A stretch of DNA of 64,000 nt from assembly GCF_001640805.2 (NCBI RefSeq), contig NC_066851.1:11149550-11213549 (forward strand). The letters run 5' to 3'. The position numbers and the translations under genes are program-made. Shown here one piece after another: positions 57,401-64,000 of the stretch. The notes below the pieces were generated by a model that searched no databases, was not told where the DNA came from, and saw only the letters and a list, made by a program, of their open reading frames with translations. Within the stretch, counting starts at the first letter, position 1, and each line of letters starts with the position of its first letter. The stretch is from Lates calcarifer (taxonomy: Eukaryota > Chordata > Actinopteri > Centropomidae).

Positions 57401-58909
57401 AGTAAAAGTGAGACACTTCATGCCTGGTCTGACCGCAAACTGACTCTGCTATGATACCACAGTCCTCCTCTCCCTCTCTCTCTCCCTCTTCTCACTTCTT
57501 TTCCTCTGGCCTCTTCCCAAGGACAGTGCAGCTCCCTAGAGCCCATAATAGAGCACGTGGTGCTCGCCAGCCCCAGCCCCCAAACCACCTCCAAGCCACA
57601 GTCATTCTCGCCTGGGGGATCTCGGCAATCACAGCAATTAGCCGCTAAGTCTCCTCCACCCAGATAAGGGCTCAGTCATTAAACACAGACTCATTCCCTG
57701 GCACTGATAACACGAGCCATGCGGGCAGGGAGAAGGGGCAGCTCTTCAAATGAACACAGAGCTGAAAGGTGAGAGTGTAACTACCTCACCGGTCACCTCA
57801 AACACAGCAAAGGCTCTTTGGTTACGTTTAGACAATGCAAACAACTTCGCCTAAATCTGAGGGGGAGGTTGGGGATGGAATATGTGGGTCAGGAAAAGTC
57901 AAGAGGCAAAAAAGAAGAAGTGAGGTACAGAACAAGAGAAAGAAAAAGGAGAGTGACTCAGCAGACAGTTTGGTGAACTAACTGGTATTGTCACACAGGT
58001 AGGTAACTCCACTATAGGAACACAAGCACATTTAATGGACAGATACGCAGCTATAGGAAGAGCTGAGGGACACAGGCCACAGGGAGCAAGGGGAAGCAGA
58101 ACTCCAGAGCTCTGGGAATAAGAAGGGGGGGCCAGCAGCCTGGGGCCCGGGGACGGCCTGCAAGGCCCTGGGGAGGCCTGAAAGGCAGACAGGCAGGCCA
58201 CACGGACTGCAGCACTAACGGCAGGATTACTGGCATAGTGACACCGACACAGCCTCCCTAAAAGGATCACAGCGGCGTAATAAACTTTATTAAATAATAA
58301 AACTTATTATAACTGTTAACCCGATTTAGTTCATTCTTCGCGGCTTACACACACACACAAAAAAGAGGGGTGGATATAATAAGCCTTATACCGTACATAA
58401 GGCAAAGCCTACAAAAGCCATCGCCTTACCATTGACTTTAATTGGATTTGAAAAACGGGTTGCAAATTATAGCATTCTCTATTTGCAACTTAGTAAAATA
58501 AGTGTATAGAAAAGAAGGGGAAAAAACCTGTGGACTGAAAGTAAATTAATCTGCTTTCTGCCCATGCTTAATTAAACTTCCTTAATGCTTATAAAAGTTA
58601 ATGAGTGAATTGATTAAACAATACAGCTAATACTTACCCCCAGCTCACAAGCAGTGGTGATCAGCTCTCCTGTGGAAGAGAATAGGGGAGGAAATTAATG
58701 TAAACCCAATAATTATTATTAAGAGACAAGTCTGCTCCCAAAGTTTTCCCAAATCAAATACTTGCACTGGGGTTTTGCATTAATTTGCCAGGATCAAAAC
58801 CTGCAAATCTTCCCAGTGTGACATTTCCTAAGCGGCACGCTCATTCTCTTCATCTCTCGCTTCTCCCCTGATGCCTCCCTCCCCTTCTCCAGCACATACA
58901 CACAGATAT

Positions 58910-58967
<58 letters not shown>

Positions 58968-61900
58968 CATTAGACTCCCTCTCCAATGCTCTGTCACACA
59001 AAGACACACATATGCTGATCTGAGAATAATGCTTCCAGTCCCATCCTCCCCGTGCATCAGGGTCCTTTCCCTTCCTCTTTCTTCTGCCGCTCTACGTGCC
59101 TCTCTCGTGCTCCCACACTCCCAATGTCTCAATGTCTCGTTTAGTCCGTTGGGCACAAACAGAAAGGCAACACCGGTGACAGTCACAGAATGAGGTAAGC
59201 TGTAAAAATAAGAGCCGGTTGCACAATTTTTTGACAAGCTCTGTGTGAGGCGCAGCACAAAGTGAAAAGAAAACCCCTAAAAGCTATTTCAGGAAGCTTT
59301 AATGTATCTGGGCACAAACCCATTTGTGCCAGAATATAACCAGAGCGTTTCAAATTATACTGATTTCTCACCCAATGTTTGCATCTCCCACTCATGAAAA
59401 TTGAAATTTGGTTCAGATTAAATGACATTGATAAATGTTTGGGTTCGAGACAGCTCCCTCTACTGGTACTAAATGGATAATCATCTCTACACCCTGAGCA
59501 GCCAGCGAAACTGTGGCCTTCCTTCCCTACATCAATATTGACAGGTTAATCAGTCTATTATTTCACAAGCATACAAGCTAATAGGATGCCTAGTAAATAT
59601 AGTCTAGAAAATAAATTACATTAAAAGGGTTACAGCTCTTTTAGCTTTTTTAATGAATTAAAAAAATAATGGTTAAAATGAATTGATCTCTACTGTTACA
59701 AATCACACTGGTTTACAGCAAATCAAACAGCATTAACATCAGCAACAGAATATTTCTTGTTATTTTAATCCAAGCAACTGTAAATGTGTTTTTTTCCACA
59801 TTCAAAATAAACAAATAAAAACTTATATTTGAAGGGCAAGGACATGGGCCATGATGCAGTACCAACTGTTATAGAACACAGAAGCTGAATTTCAGCATTG
59901 GCTGCTTCGCGTGTTTTGCAACCTTGCCGATACAGTGAATTATGATGCCTAAATTTCTGCCACACGAGGAGCCCTAACTCTTATCAGTCTAATGGACCAT
60001 GAAGTCAGAACTCCTCCACCTGCACAGCTTAAATGTTTTCACAGCTCCATTTCACCTGGCATGAGCCGCCAGCTACCTGCCATCATTTTACATCACACTT
60101 TCTCATCCTTCATCGGTTTCTCAATTTCACTCATTTTCCCTCAGTAGTGGCACACTTTTACCACCATTCAACACTGAAACTCAAACTAATACTGAGCCAA
60201 AAACATCCATCTCAGTGCCACTGAGATGGAGTTCTGCAGCCCCAATACTAAAAAGGGAAAATATTGACTCAACGGGGTAGCAGCACGGGTGCCAAGAGTC
60301 TTTGTGATAGTAGAGCATGGGCACCCACACCAGTCTTCCCATAATCCCCATCATTTCCACACTCCACATTCCTAGACAACAGCGTACCCGCGGGGCTGCG
60401 CTCAAGCCTCTCCAGGGCACATCACACCTAAAGAGATTAGGACACAGAGACGGAGACCTGGAGAATTCGGAAGGGTGTTCAGCTGGCACTATCAGAGCGG
60501 GCATCCTGCACCGTCCCTAAACACTGTGGAGAAGGGGCTGGCCATTTTTTCAAAGGCCCCGTTCGCTAGACAGCAGCACAACCAGCAGGGCTACTCAGCG
60601 CTCCAATTGCCTGCTCTCTTCTCATCTCTGTTTGCCCGTATCTGGCCGAGCTTTTCATATGCTTTCATTCTGCAAAATGTGCATTCCCCTCTGCAGCAGC
60701 TTGTATGCCAGAGCAGTGCAAACTTAACAAGCAGAGCCTTCATGGCCTCAAGTCCACATTTACAAGTTTGTAACCTTGCTATCACTTCTAAACACTGTTT
60801 GTAATTGTGCAAGGCATTCCTTCATAAACTGCATTACAAGAATGTTGGGAAACACATTGGCCAACCACATAGGAAGGTACTGAGTGAAATACATTTGGGG
60901 CCACTGTTAAACCTTGTTATAGAAGAGCATAAATTAAATTTATGCATACATACATATTTTTGAATTTAAACAAACAAGCTAAATTATCTTGTGAGTCAAG
61001 GGCTGTCAACACCACTTTGTCATTACAAATGGTGTCTATATTACCTGCCATAGCTGTGCAGTCTGTAAAAGAAATAACACCGTACTATTTTTCTACTTGT
61101 GGCTTCTAAAGAAAAAAAGCAAAGGGAACATTCTAGATCAGTAAAAGGGTTTTGACAAAGTAAACTTTCTAATAATCTTATGAACAACAAATGTTTTGCA
61201 TAATCTCTACACTGATATACCATATACAATTAAGTCTTTAAAATAATGAATTCCCTCTAGAAAATAGAAATATCTACAAAGTGCAGTGCAGCCAACATAA
61301 AGACTGTCACACTAATGAAGGCAATAAATATGGTAAAAATCAATAAATATAACACAATAAGCACAGTAAACACAACATACTTCTCAAATTGTGAACAATA
61401 TAACAATAACTGTGAAAAATATGACACATTTTATTGTTGTTTGTTCATTAAAATGATGGGGCATGATACAAAATTTCATGCCTTATTCTTTATTAAGAAG
61501 TCTATTAATAAAACATTTTCTGACATAAGTTTAGAGATCAAATGCAATGCTGTTTACTTTATATTCTGCCTTCAGCATGAAATTCTCAGCATGATGCAAA
61601 CTTTGATAAACAGTGCTGGTGTGTGAACTATAGACATTATCTATGACTTTATCAGACAAATAAGCTTTCATTTATGTAGTCACTAAGAATTTGTTCTATG
61701 ATGTTTGTGGGTTTCAGTACGTTGATTCCTGAGAAGTTCTTGTTTGCGATGTTGGCAGAAGTTTGGGTTTTTCAGCTGATGTGCCTGTACCAGCAGCACC
61801 ACGGACAGCACCAGTGAAGCTGCAGCAGCCACACCAACAAGGCGCCACAGGATTGGCTACCCAGGAACACAACAAAGCCACATGACCAGAGAAGCGTTTA

Positions 61901-61984
61901 GCTAGCTGGCTAGCACCAACCTGAGTCTCCACCGGGGACAGTCCGCTGCACACAGGGTACATACAGAGCGGTGACACAAGCCAT
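39233..61984 (-). CDS. tmem260: tmem260, ER protein O-mannosyltransferase (16 coding exons)
   Basis: Assembled by eye from 16 exons with GT-AG borders and matching phases; the total CDS is 2019 nt, 672 residues (human TMEM260 about 707). It belongs to the DUF2723/GT-C multispanning family. Human TMEM260 O-mannosylates IPT domains of plexins and the MET and RON receptors in the ER. Visible marks: the acidic GGDSGE motif in the first luminal loop (residues 18-23, the likely catalytic or acceptor-binding acid by analogy with other GT-C enzymes), AHPPGYPLF (34-42), SWQW (104-107), [18 protein letters not shown] and RWSWGDQ (about 214-220), then [11 protein letters not shown] and a soluble C-terminal half ([30 protein letters not shown]) that is TPR-like in the family. 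No stops or frameshifts occur in exons 2-16. The first Met (61984) leaves an unusually short first membrane segment, so the start is uncertain. It lies tail to tail with otx2. Confidence 0.95.
39660..39744 (-). CDS. tmem260: tmem260 coding exon 15
   Basis: 85 nt, residues 558-586: [20 protein letters not shown]..., the TPR-like helical C-terminus. The donor ACT|GTGAGT has a C-T exon end. Confidence 0.93.
40022..40075 (-). CDS. tmem260: tmem260 coding exon 14
   Basis: 54 nt encoding [17 protein letters not shown] between split codons. The acceptor is GTGAACAG and the donor CAG|GTGCAG. Short but unmistakable beside the mammalian [14 protein letters not shown]. Confidence 0.93.
40076..41312 (-). 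other. tmem260: tmem260 intron 13
   Basis: 1.2 kb of unremarkable AT-rich unique sequence. No gene, no clear repeat. Introns 14 (39745-40021) and 15 (39494-39659) are short. Confidence 0.7.
41313..41489 (-). CDS. tmem260: tmem260 coding exon 13
   Basis: 177 nt, residues 481-539: [50 protein letters not shown]. The acceptor is TTTTGCAG and the donor CAG|GTGCAA. Confidence 0.95.
42114..42253 (-). CDS. tmem260: tmem260 coding exon 12
   Basis: 140 nt, residues 435-480: [41 protein letters not shown]. The acceptor is CTTCTAG and the donor GTGAGT. A longer plus-strand frame crosses this exon and is a shadow. Confidence 0.94.
42254..42987 (-). other. tmem260: tmem260 intron 11
   Basis: 734 nt, AT-rich, no repeat or coding signal noticed. 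Intron 12 (41490-42113, 624 nt) is similar but C/T-rich near its donor side. Confidence 0.7.
42988..43159 (-). CDS. tmem260: tmem260 coding exon 11
   Basis: 172 nt, residues 377-434: [11 protein letters not shown], then [20 protein letters not shown] and [10 protein letters not shown], the start of the soluble half. The donor is GAG|GTCAGA. Confidence 0.96.
43160..44473 (-). other. tmem260: tmem260 intron 10
   Basis: 1.3 kb. A GC-balanced element-like stretch at 43320-43560 next to the exon, then AT-rich sequence. No gene. Intron 9 (44647-44970) holds a T-run at 44709-44727. Confidence 0.65.
44474..44646 (-). CDS. tmem260: tmem260 coding exon 10
   Basis: 173 nt, residues 320-376: [20 protein letters not shown] and a second hydrophobic stretch [11 protein letters not shown]. 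The acceptor is TCCTGCAG and the donor CAG|GTGAGC. Confidence 0.95.
44971..45079 (-). CDS. tmem260: tmem260 coding exon 9
   Basis: 109 nt, residues 283-319: membrane helix [14 protein letters not shown] then [16 protein letters not shown], a conserved TMEM260 signature. The donor is GTGAGC. Confidence 0.95.
45080..46218 (-). other. tmem260: tmem260 intron 8
   Basis: 1.1 kb. The left part is AT-rich; 45770-46020 is GC-balanced, repeat-free and element-like. No gene. Confidence 0.7.
46219..46305 (-). CDS. tmem260: tmem260 coding exon 8
   Basis: 87 nt, residues 254-282: [15 protein letters not shown] followed by a membrane helix [12 protein letters not shown]. The donor is CAG|GTAGGA. Confidence 0.92.
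46306..47514 (-). other. tmem260: tmem260 intron 7
   Basis: 1.2 kb. Contains GGT/G-rich low-complexity sequence at 46893-46950 and a GA-rich tract at 47115-47176. No gene. Confidence 0.7.
47515..47555 (-). CDS. tmem260: tmem260 coding exon 7
   Basis: 41 nt encoding [13 protein letters not shown] plus two bases. The acceptor is GTGTGCAG and the donor GTAAGT. Phases match exons 6 and 8. Confidence 0.9.
47651..47830 (-). CDS. tmem260: tmem260 coding exon 6
   Basis: 180 nt, residues 181-240: hydrophobic [20 protein letters not shown], then [17 protein letters not shown] and AEYGTFSL, highly conserved with mammalian TMEM260. The donor is GTATGT. Confidence 0.96.
47831..47990 (-). other. tmem260: tmem260 introns 4-6 cluster (short)
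   Basis: Intron 5 is 47831-47990 (160 nt), intron 4 is 48105-48182 (78 nt) and intron 6 is 47556-47650 (95 nt). Compact introns, all GT-AG, nothing else inside. Confidence 0.9.
47991..48104 (-). CDS. tmem260: tmem260 coding exon 5
   Basis: 114 nt, residues 143-180: [14 protein letters not shown], then a membrane helix [13 protein letters not shown]. The donor is GTAAGC and the acceptor CTTGTCAG. Confidence 0.95.
48183..48360 (-). CDS. tmem260: tmem260 coding exon 4
   Basis: Residues 83-142, with [20 protein letters not shown], matching the conserved family block. The acceptor CACTGTCAG and donor GTAACC are seen. It follows an 8.5-kb intron. Confidence 0.95.
49330..49680. promoter_or_regulatory. 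candidate conserved non-coding element in tmem260 intron 3
   Basis: 350 bp, no low complexity, directly after a GA/A-rich stretch. Holds CAAATTAGGCGC, CCATTAACGG, CGCCATTAATCAC and AGCTAACTGACAGG (MEIS-type TGACAG). Plausible otx2 enhancer; inference. Confidence 0.38.
50430..50740. promoter_or_regulatory. candidate conserved non-coding element in tmem260 intron 3
   Basis: Repeat-free, GC-balanced, with CAGATAAAGC (GATA-type), GTTATCACC and TCAATGACAATGGC (SOX-type ACAATGG). Weak evidence. Confidence 0.25.
52560..53170. promoter_or_regulatory. candidate conserved non-coding elements in tmem260 intron 3
   Basis: Two adjoining repeat-poor blocks: 52730-53000 (AAATTAATCACC, CATTAACTAATTC, AACAATG) and 53010-53160 (TTATTAAGACTG, GAATATTAAACTGG). 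They differ sharply in texture from the AT-rich, low-complexity DNA before them. Confidence 0.35.
54180..54620. promoter_or_regulatory. candidate enhancer with repeated TCF/LEF-like sites
   Basis: Homeodomain pair TAATTATCATTA at 54251-54262; TCAAAGG cores at about 54275 and 54494 inside an identical TCAAAGGCTTG 11-mer, plus AATCAAAGGG at 54370-54379. About 440 bp without any simple repeat. The strongest element-like block in intron 3. Confidence 0.42.
56905..57056 (-). CDS. tmem260: tmem260 coding exon 3
   Basis: Begins [12 protein letters not shown], the most conserved family segment, then a hydrophobic helix ([20 protein letters not shown]). The acceptor is TGTTTAG and the donor CAG|GTGGGA. 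152 nt, ending in phase 2. Confidence 0.95.
57057..58637 (-). other. tmem260: tmem260 intron 2
   Basis: 1.58 kb. Unique sequence; 57600-57780 is element-like (homopolymer-poor, with ATTAAAC and GATAAC-type cores). Nothing coding is seen. Confidence 0.6.
58638..58669 (-). CDS. tmem260: tmem260 coding exon 2 (32-nt microexon)
   Basis: Encodes the second half of the GGDSGELI motif and TTACELG. The acceptor is TTCCACAG and the donor GTAAGT. Phases join exon 1 (1) to exon 3 (0) exactly. It is too short for any ORF scan and was found by looking for the missing family motif. Confidence 0.93.
58911..58964 (+). repeat. CA microsatellite, about 27 units
   Basis: Uninterrupted (CA)n inside tmem260 intron 1; likely highly variable in length. 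Confidence 0.98.
59230..59450. promoter_or_regulatory. candidate conserved non-coding element in tmem260 intron 1
   Basis: 220 bp, repeat-free, AT-rich with GCTTTAATGTATC, a mirrored GGGCACAAACCCATTTGTGCC (19-bp span of partial dyad) and GATTAAATGACATTG. Judged by texture. Confidence 0.3.
61921..61984 (-). CDS. tmem260: tmem260 coding exon 1
   Basis: Residues 1-21 plus one base, ending in TVPGGDS. The donor CAG|GTTGGT follows. An in-frame TGA lies shortly upstream of the ATG, and an out-of-frame ATG sits at 62030. The start is the only in-frame Met after that stop, but the true start may lie upstream if a base has been gained. Confidence 0.7.
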
Positions 61985-62030
61985 CCGTAGCGCCAGTCAG
62001 TATCCAGCTTGTCCTTTTCTCCGCGGACAT

Positions 62031-62480
62031 TTTATTTCTGGCTAAGCACCGGCAGTTTTCGAACAACTGATAGCTAACGTCGGCTGACTAGCGAGCTAAC
62101 GTTACTAGCATCCATACACTTCGGACTGGCGACTGTAAACAGGTCTCCGAAGCAGCTTCAAAACCGATGTCAAGACTACACCTTAAATGAAATTAATGTG
62201 ACACCACGTAAACACTTAGGTTTGTGGTTTCATTTGTTTAGACTTGACAGTTACCTAAGTTAGCACGTTACTGTTCCCGGGGAACGAGCAACAACTGATT
62301 CGCGCCGACGAGCTAAACTCGCGATACTTCCCAGCGCGCCATTTTTCAAAGTTACACCGAAGTAGTCGTGATTTATTTAGGATTTACGCGAGTTGCGACG
62401 GTGCAAACGACGAGCGTCTTTCCTCGGACGTGCCATCTGTGCAAACGTAATGACTTCCGTGTTCCGCCACGGTGACTCAG
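62031..62480 (-). promoter_or_regulatory. tmem260: tmem260 CpG-rich promoter / 5' UTR
   Basis: About 450 bp rich in CpG in an AT-rich setting. It contains a YY1-type AAAATGGCG on the minus strand around 62338-62346 and an ETS-type ACTTCCG at 62453-62459, both typical of TATA-less housekeeping promoters. Start-site position is unknown. CpG density on both sides of the motifs would suit divergent transcription. Confidence 0.6.
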
Positions 62481-62871
62481 GAATGAAAAGTTGAGATTTC
62501 TCTTTCGTCTCTTTTGTTCACGTGACAGGCTGTGGGCGGGTCTGCACCTGAAAATAATAAAGACTTAAGCCTGTTCACCTGTTCGGTTTTTGTGCTTTCT
62601 TATCGTTATTTTTATACGCATACGCGTATTTGTCAGGTTTGTTTTTCCAGCGTAATATGGATGAGCACTAGAGTTTAAATTAAATACTAATACATTTTAT
62701 CAGCTGCTGTGTCCAAGATATAACATGAACTTTCAATCTTAAGAGGAATGAAAACATCATGTTTCTTATTATAGCTCTTATTGTGACAGTAGGGAAACAA
62801 CATCTGCTGAGGAAGATGTGATAAAAAGCTCTAGAACAACTAAATGGACCTTGTGAGATTTTTGTAGTCAG

Positions 62872-62897
62872 CTGCTGTTTCCAAGGTCAAGAGTGAA
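62872..62897 (+). repeat. dispersed 26-bp match, copy 2
   Basis: Identical to 23890-23915 at 25 of 26 bases (CTGCTGTTT then AAGGTCAAGAGTGAA), with weaker similarity extending about 15 bp to the left. Probably two fragments of one ancient repeat. Confidence 0.5.
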
Positions 62898-63139
62898 TTT
62901 AACAGTGTTGATTATGAATCATGTATATGTACAAACCTCATTTCAATAAGTGTCATTTCACTTAAAAACCATCAACCACAAAAGAAAAGAATGTAGTAGT
63001 CTGACCTCTGTGCACAGTAGGTCTCTCTCAAGTTAGAAAAGCCTCACTCACTGGCACAGCCTCTACGTCCTTCAGTATTGGTTTAAGGCTTGGTCATAAA
63101 TGTGTGTTTCATTCATTCACTATTGTCCTGTTGTTGCAG

Positions 63140-63191
63140 ATGCAGCCGAAACCTGTTCTCCCAGTGCACAGTGTCGTTGTCGAAGAATCGG
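63140..63191 (+). other. candidate small exon of a divergent transcript
   Basis: A pyrimidine-rich acceptor (TTGTCCTGTTGTTGCAG) is followed immediately by ATGCAGCCGAAACC and, 52 nt later, by a good donor CGG|GTGAGAT. It lies about 700 bp on the far side of the tmem260 CpG promoter. Read from its ATG it encodes MQPKPVLPVHSVVVEES, which I do not recognise. It could be the second exon of a divergent gene, a non-coding exon, or chance. Confidence 0.25.
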
Positions 63192-64000
63192 GTGAGATGC
63201 TCAATGCATTACAAGGGGTTCAATACAGAGGGCCAGCTTTAGCGTGTTGACATTCCAGGTAAACCCAAACTCAAACATAGCTGCCTGCTTTATCCGATTT
63301 GGAGCATTTTAAAAAAATGCTGTAGTCACCATAAAACTCTTGGGAATTGAAGTATGATGGATGGATTTGTCTGAAACGATGTTTTATTGCAGCTTTTCTT
63401 AAAAACAAAGACAGAATAGTTGTCTTGTACTCTGCCTGTTTAAAGAAACACTTAAAGATCCCTCTGAAAAAATACTTGATCCTGTAGTAACAGTAATACT
63501 ACTTCATTTAAACATTATACCTGCTGCTAATACGCAATTAATTGTGGCAGAAAAAGCACTAGATTATAACTGAAACAAGATACATGCACTCATAAATGTT
63601 TCACAAGTGTCCATATTTCACAGGTTGAAGGGTGACTGTAATAAAGAAATTGGCCTATTGAACTGATAATAATCCCAGCCCACCATAAATGAGTCTGATC
63701 CCTCAGTAAATTGAGCCCTTGGTGAGGTGGAGTGGTGTCAGCACCTAGCCAACTCTCAGATGGCTCTCTAATCCTCGCTTCCCTCTCACCACCACCCTCA
63801 CCGTCTAATCAGTCTTGAACACACACATAACGCTCACACCCATCTGACACACACACACACACAGACACACACCCAAGTACTCACCCTTCCTCACACTCGG
63901 GCTCAGCCATCTCTTCAGTGTGATGTCACTGCTAATCCACGCTTGGTTATCCGCTGGGCTGCAGTGCTGGCAGAGGGATATGGGGAGGAGATGCAGTGAA

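Larger units (their letters stand above)
58670..61920 (-). other. tmem260: tmem260 intron 1
   Basis: 3.25 kb. Holds a long CA microsatellite (58911-58964), an element-like block at 59230-59450, a moderately GC-rich stretch at 60280-60700, and AT-rich sequence at 60900-61690. No gene is seen. Confidence 0.6.
62481..64000. other. DNA beyond the tmem260 promoter
   Basis: AT-rich and mostly unique. Includes the candidate small exon at 63140, a fragment shared with 23890 (see 62872-62897), and a GC-balanced element-like stretch at 63640-63810 before CA repeats. Confidence 0.45.

Noticed and set aside
58911..58964. CRISPR-like or other spaced array
   Set aside because: Plain dinucleotide repeat; no spaced repeats anywhere in the window.

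Overview
The window is vertebrate nuclear DNA, almost certainly from a ray-finned (teleost, percomorph-like) fish. It has long introns with GT-AG borders, many CA/GA microsatellites, fragments that look like teleost repeat families, and two recognisable genes arranged tail to tail: the head homeobox gene otx2 (+ strand, coding 15499-17699) and tmem260 (- strand, coding 61984 down to 39233). OTX2 and TMEM260 are also neighbours in mammals, so this is conserved synteny. There is no prokaryotic, viral, CRISPR, rRNA or tRNA content that I can see.

Layout. 1-12480: otx2 upstream DNA without a convincing gene; it holds candidate conserved non-coding elements (300-560, 2690-2800, 3080-3390, 8580-8820, 9960-10420), remnants of dispersed repeats (1264-1590, 3700-3810) and a small non-autonomous DNA transposon with terminal inverted repeats (6574-7092). 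12480-13009: probable otx2 promoter and non-coding first exon. 15388-17699: three otx2 exons; 3' UTR to about 18.7 kb. 18750-37700: intergenic DNA with further element-like blocks (19730-19990, 20270-20480, 21570-21850, 27340-27430, 28880-29090, 34550-35110) and a near-perfect hairpin at 36448-36508. 37715-62030: tmem260, 16 coding exons, 672 residues, with an 8.5-kb third intron full of non-repetitive, element-like DNA. 62031-62480: CpG-rich tmem260 promoter. 62480-64000: a possible small divergent exon and otherwise no gene.

The genes do not form a pathway. Otx2 is a nuclear transcription factor for forebrain, midbrain and eye. Tmem260 is an ER membrane O-mannosyltransferase. Their persistent linkage is most simply explained by otx2 enhancers lying in and around tmem260 (a genomic regulatory block); this is inference from composition and family knowledge, with no alignment run.

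The firmest anomaly is a single extra G in otx2 exon 3 (GGGG at 17201-17204). It throws the reading frame off although the remaining OTX2 C-terminus is perfectly preserved in the next frame. An assembly or read error is the likeliest cause. A second possible indel lies at the tmem260 start codon. I found no clear evidence of a wholly new biological system.
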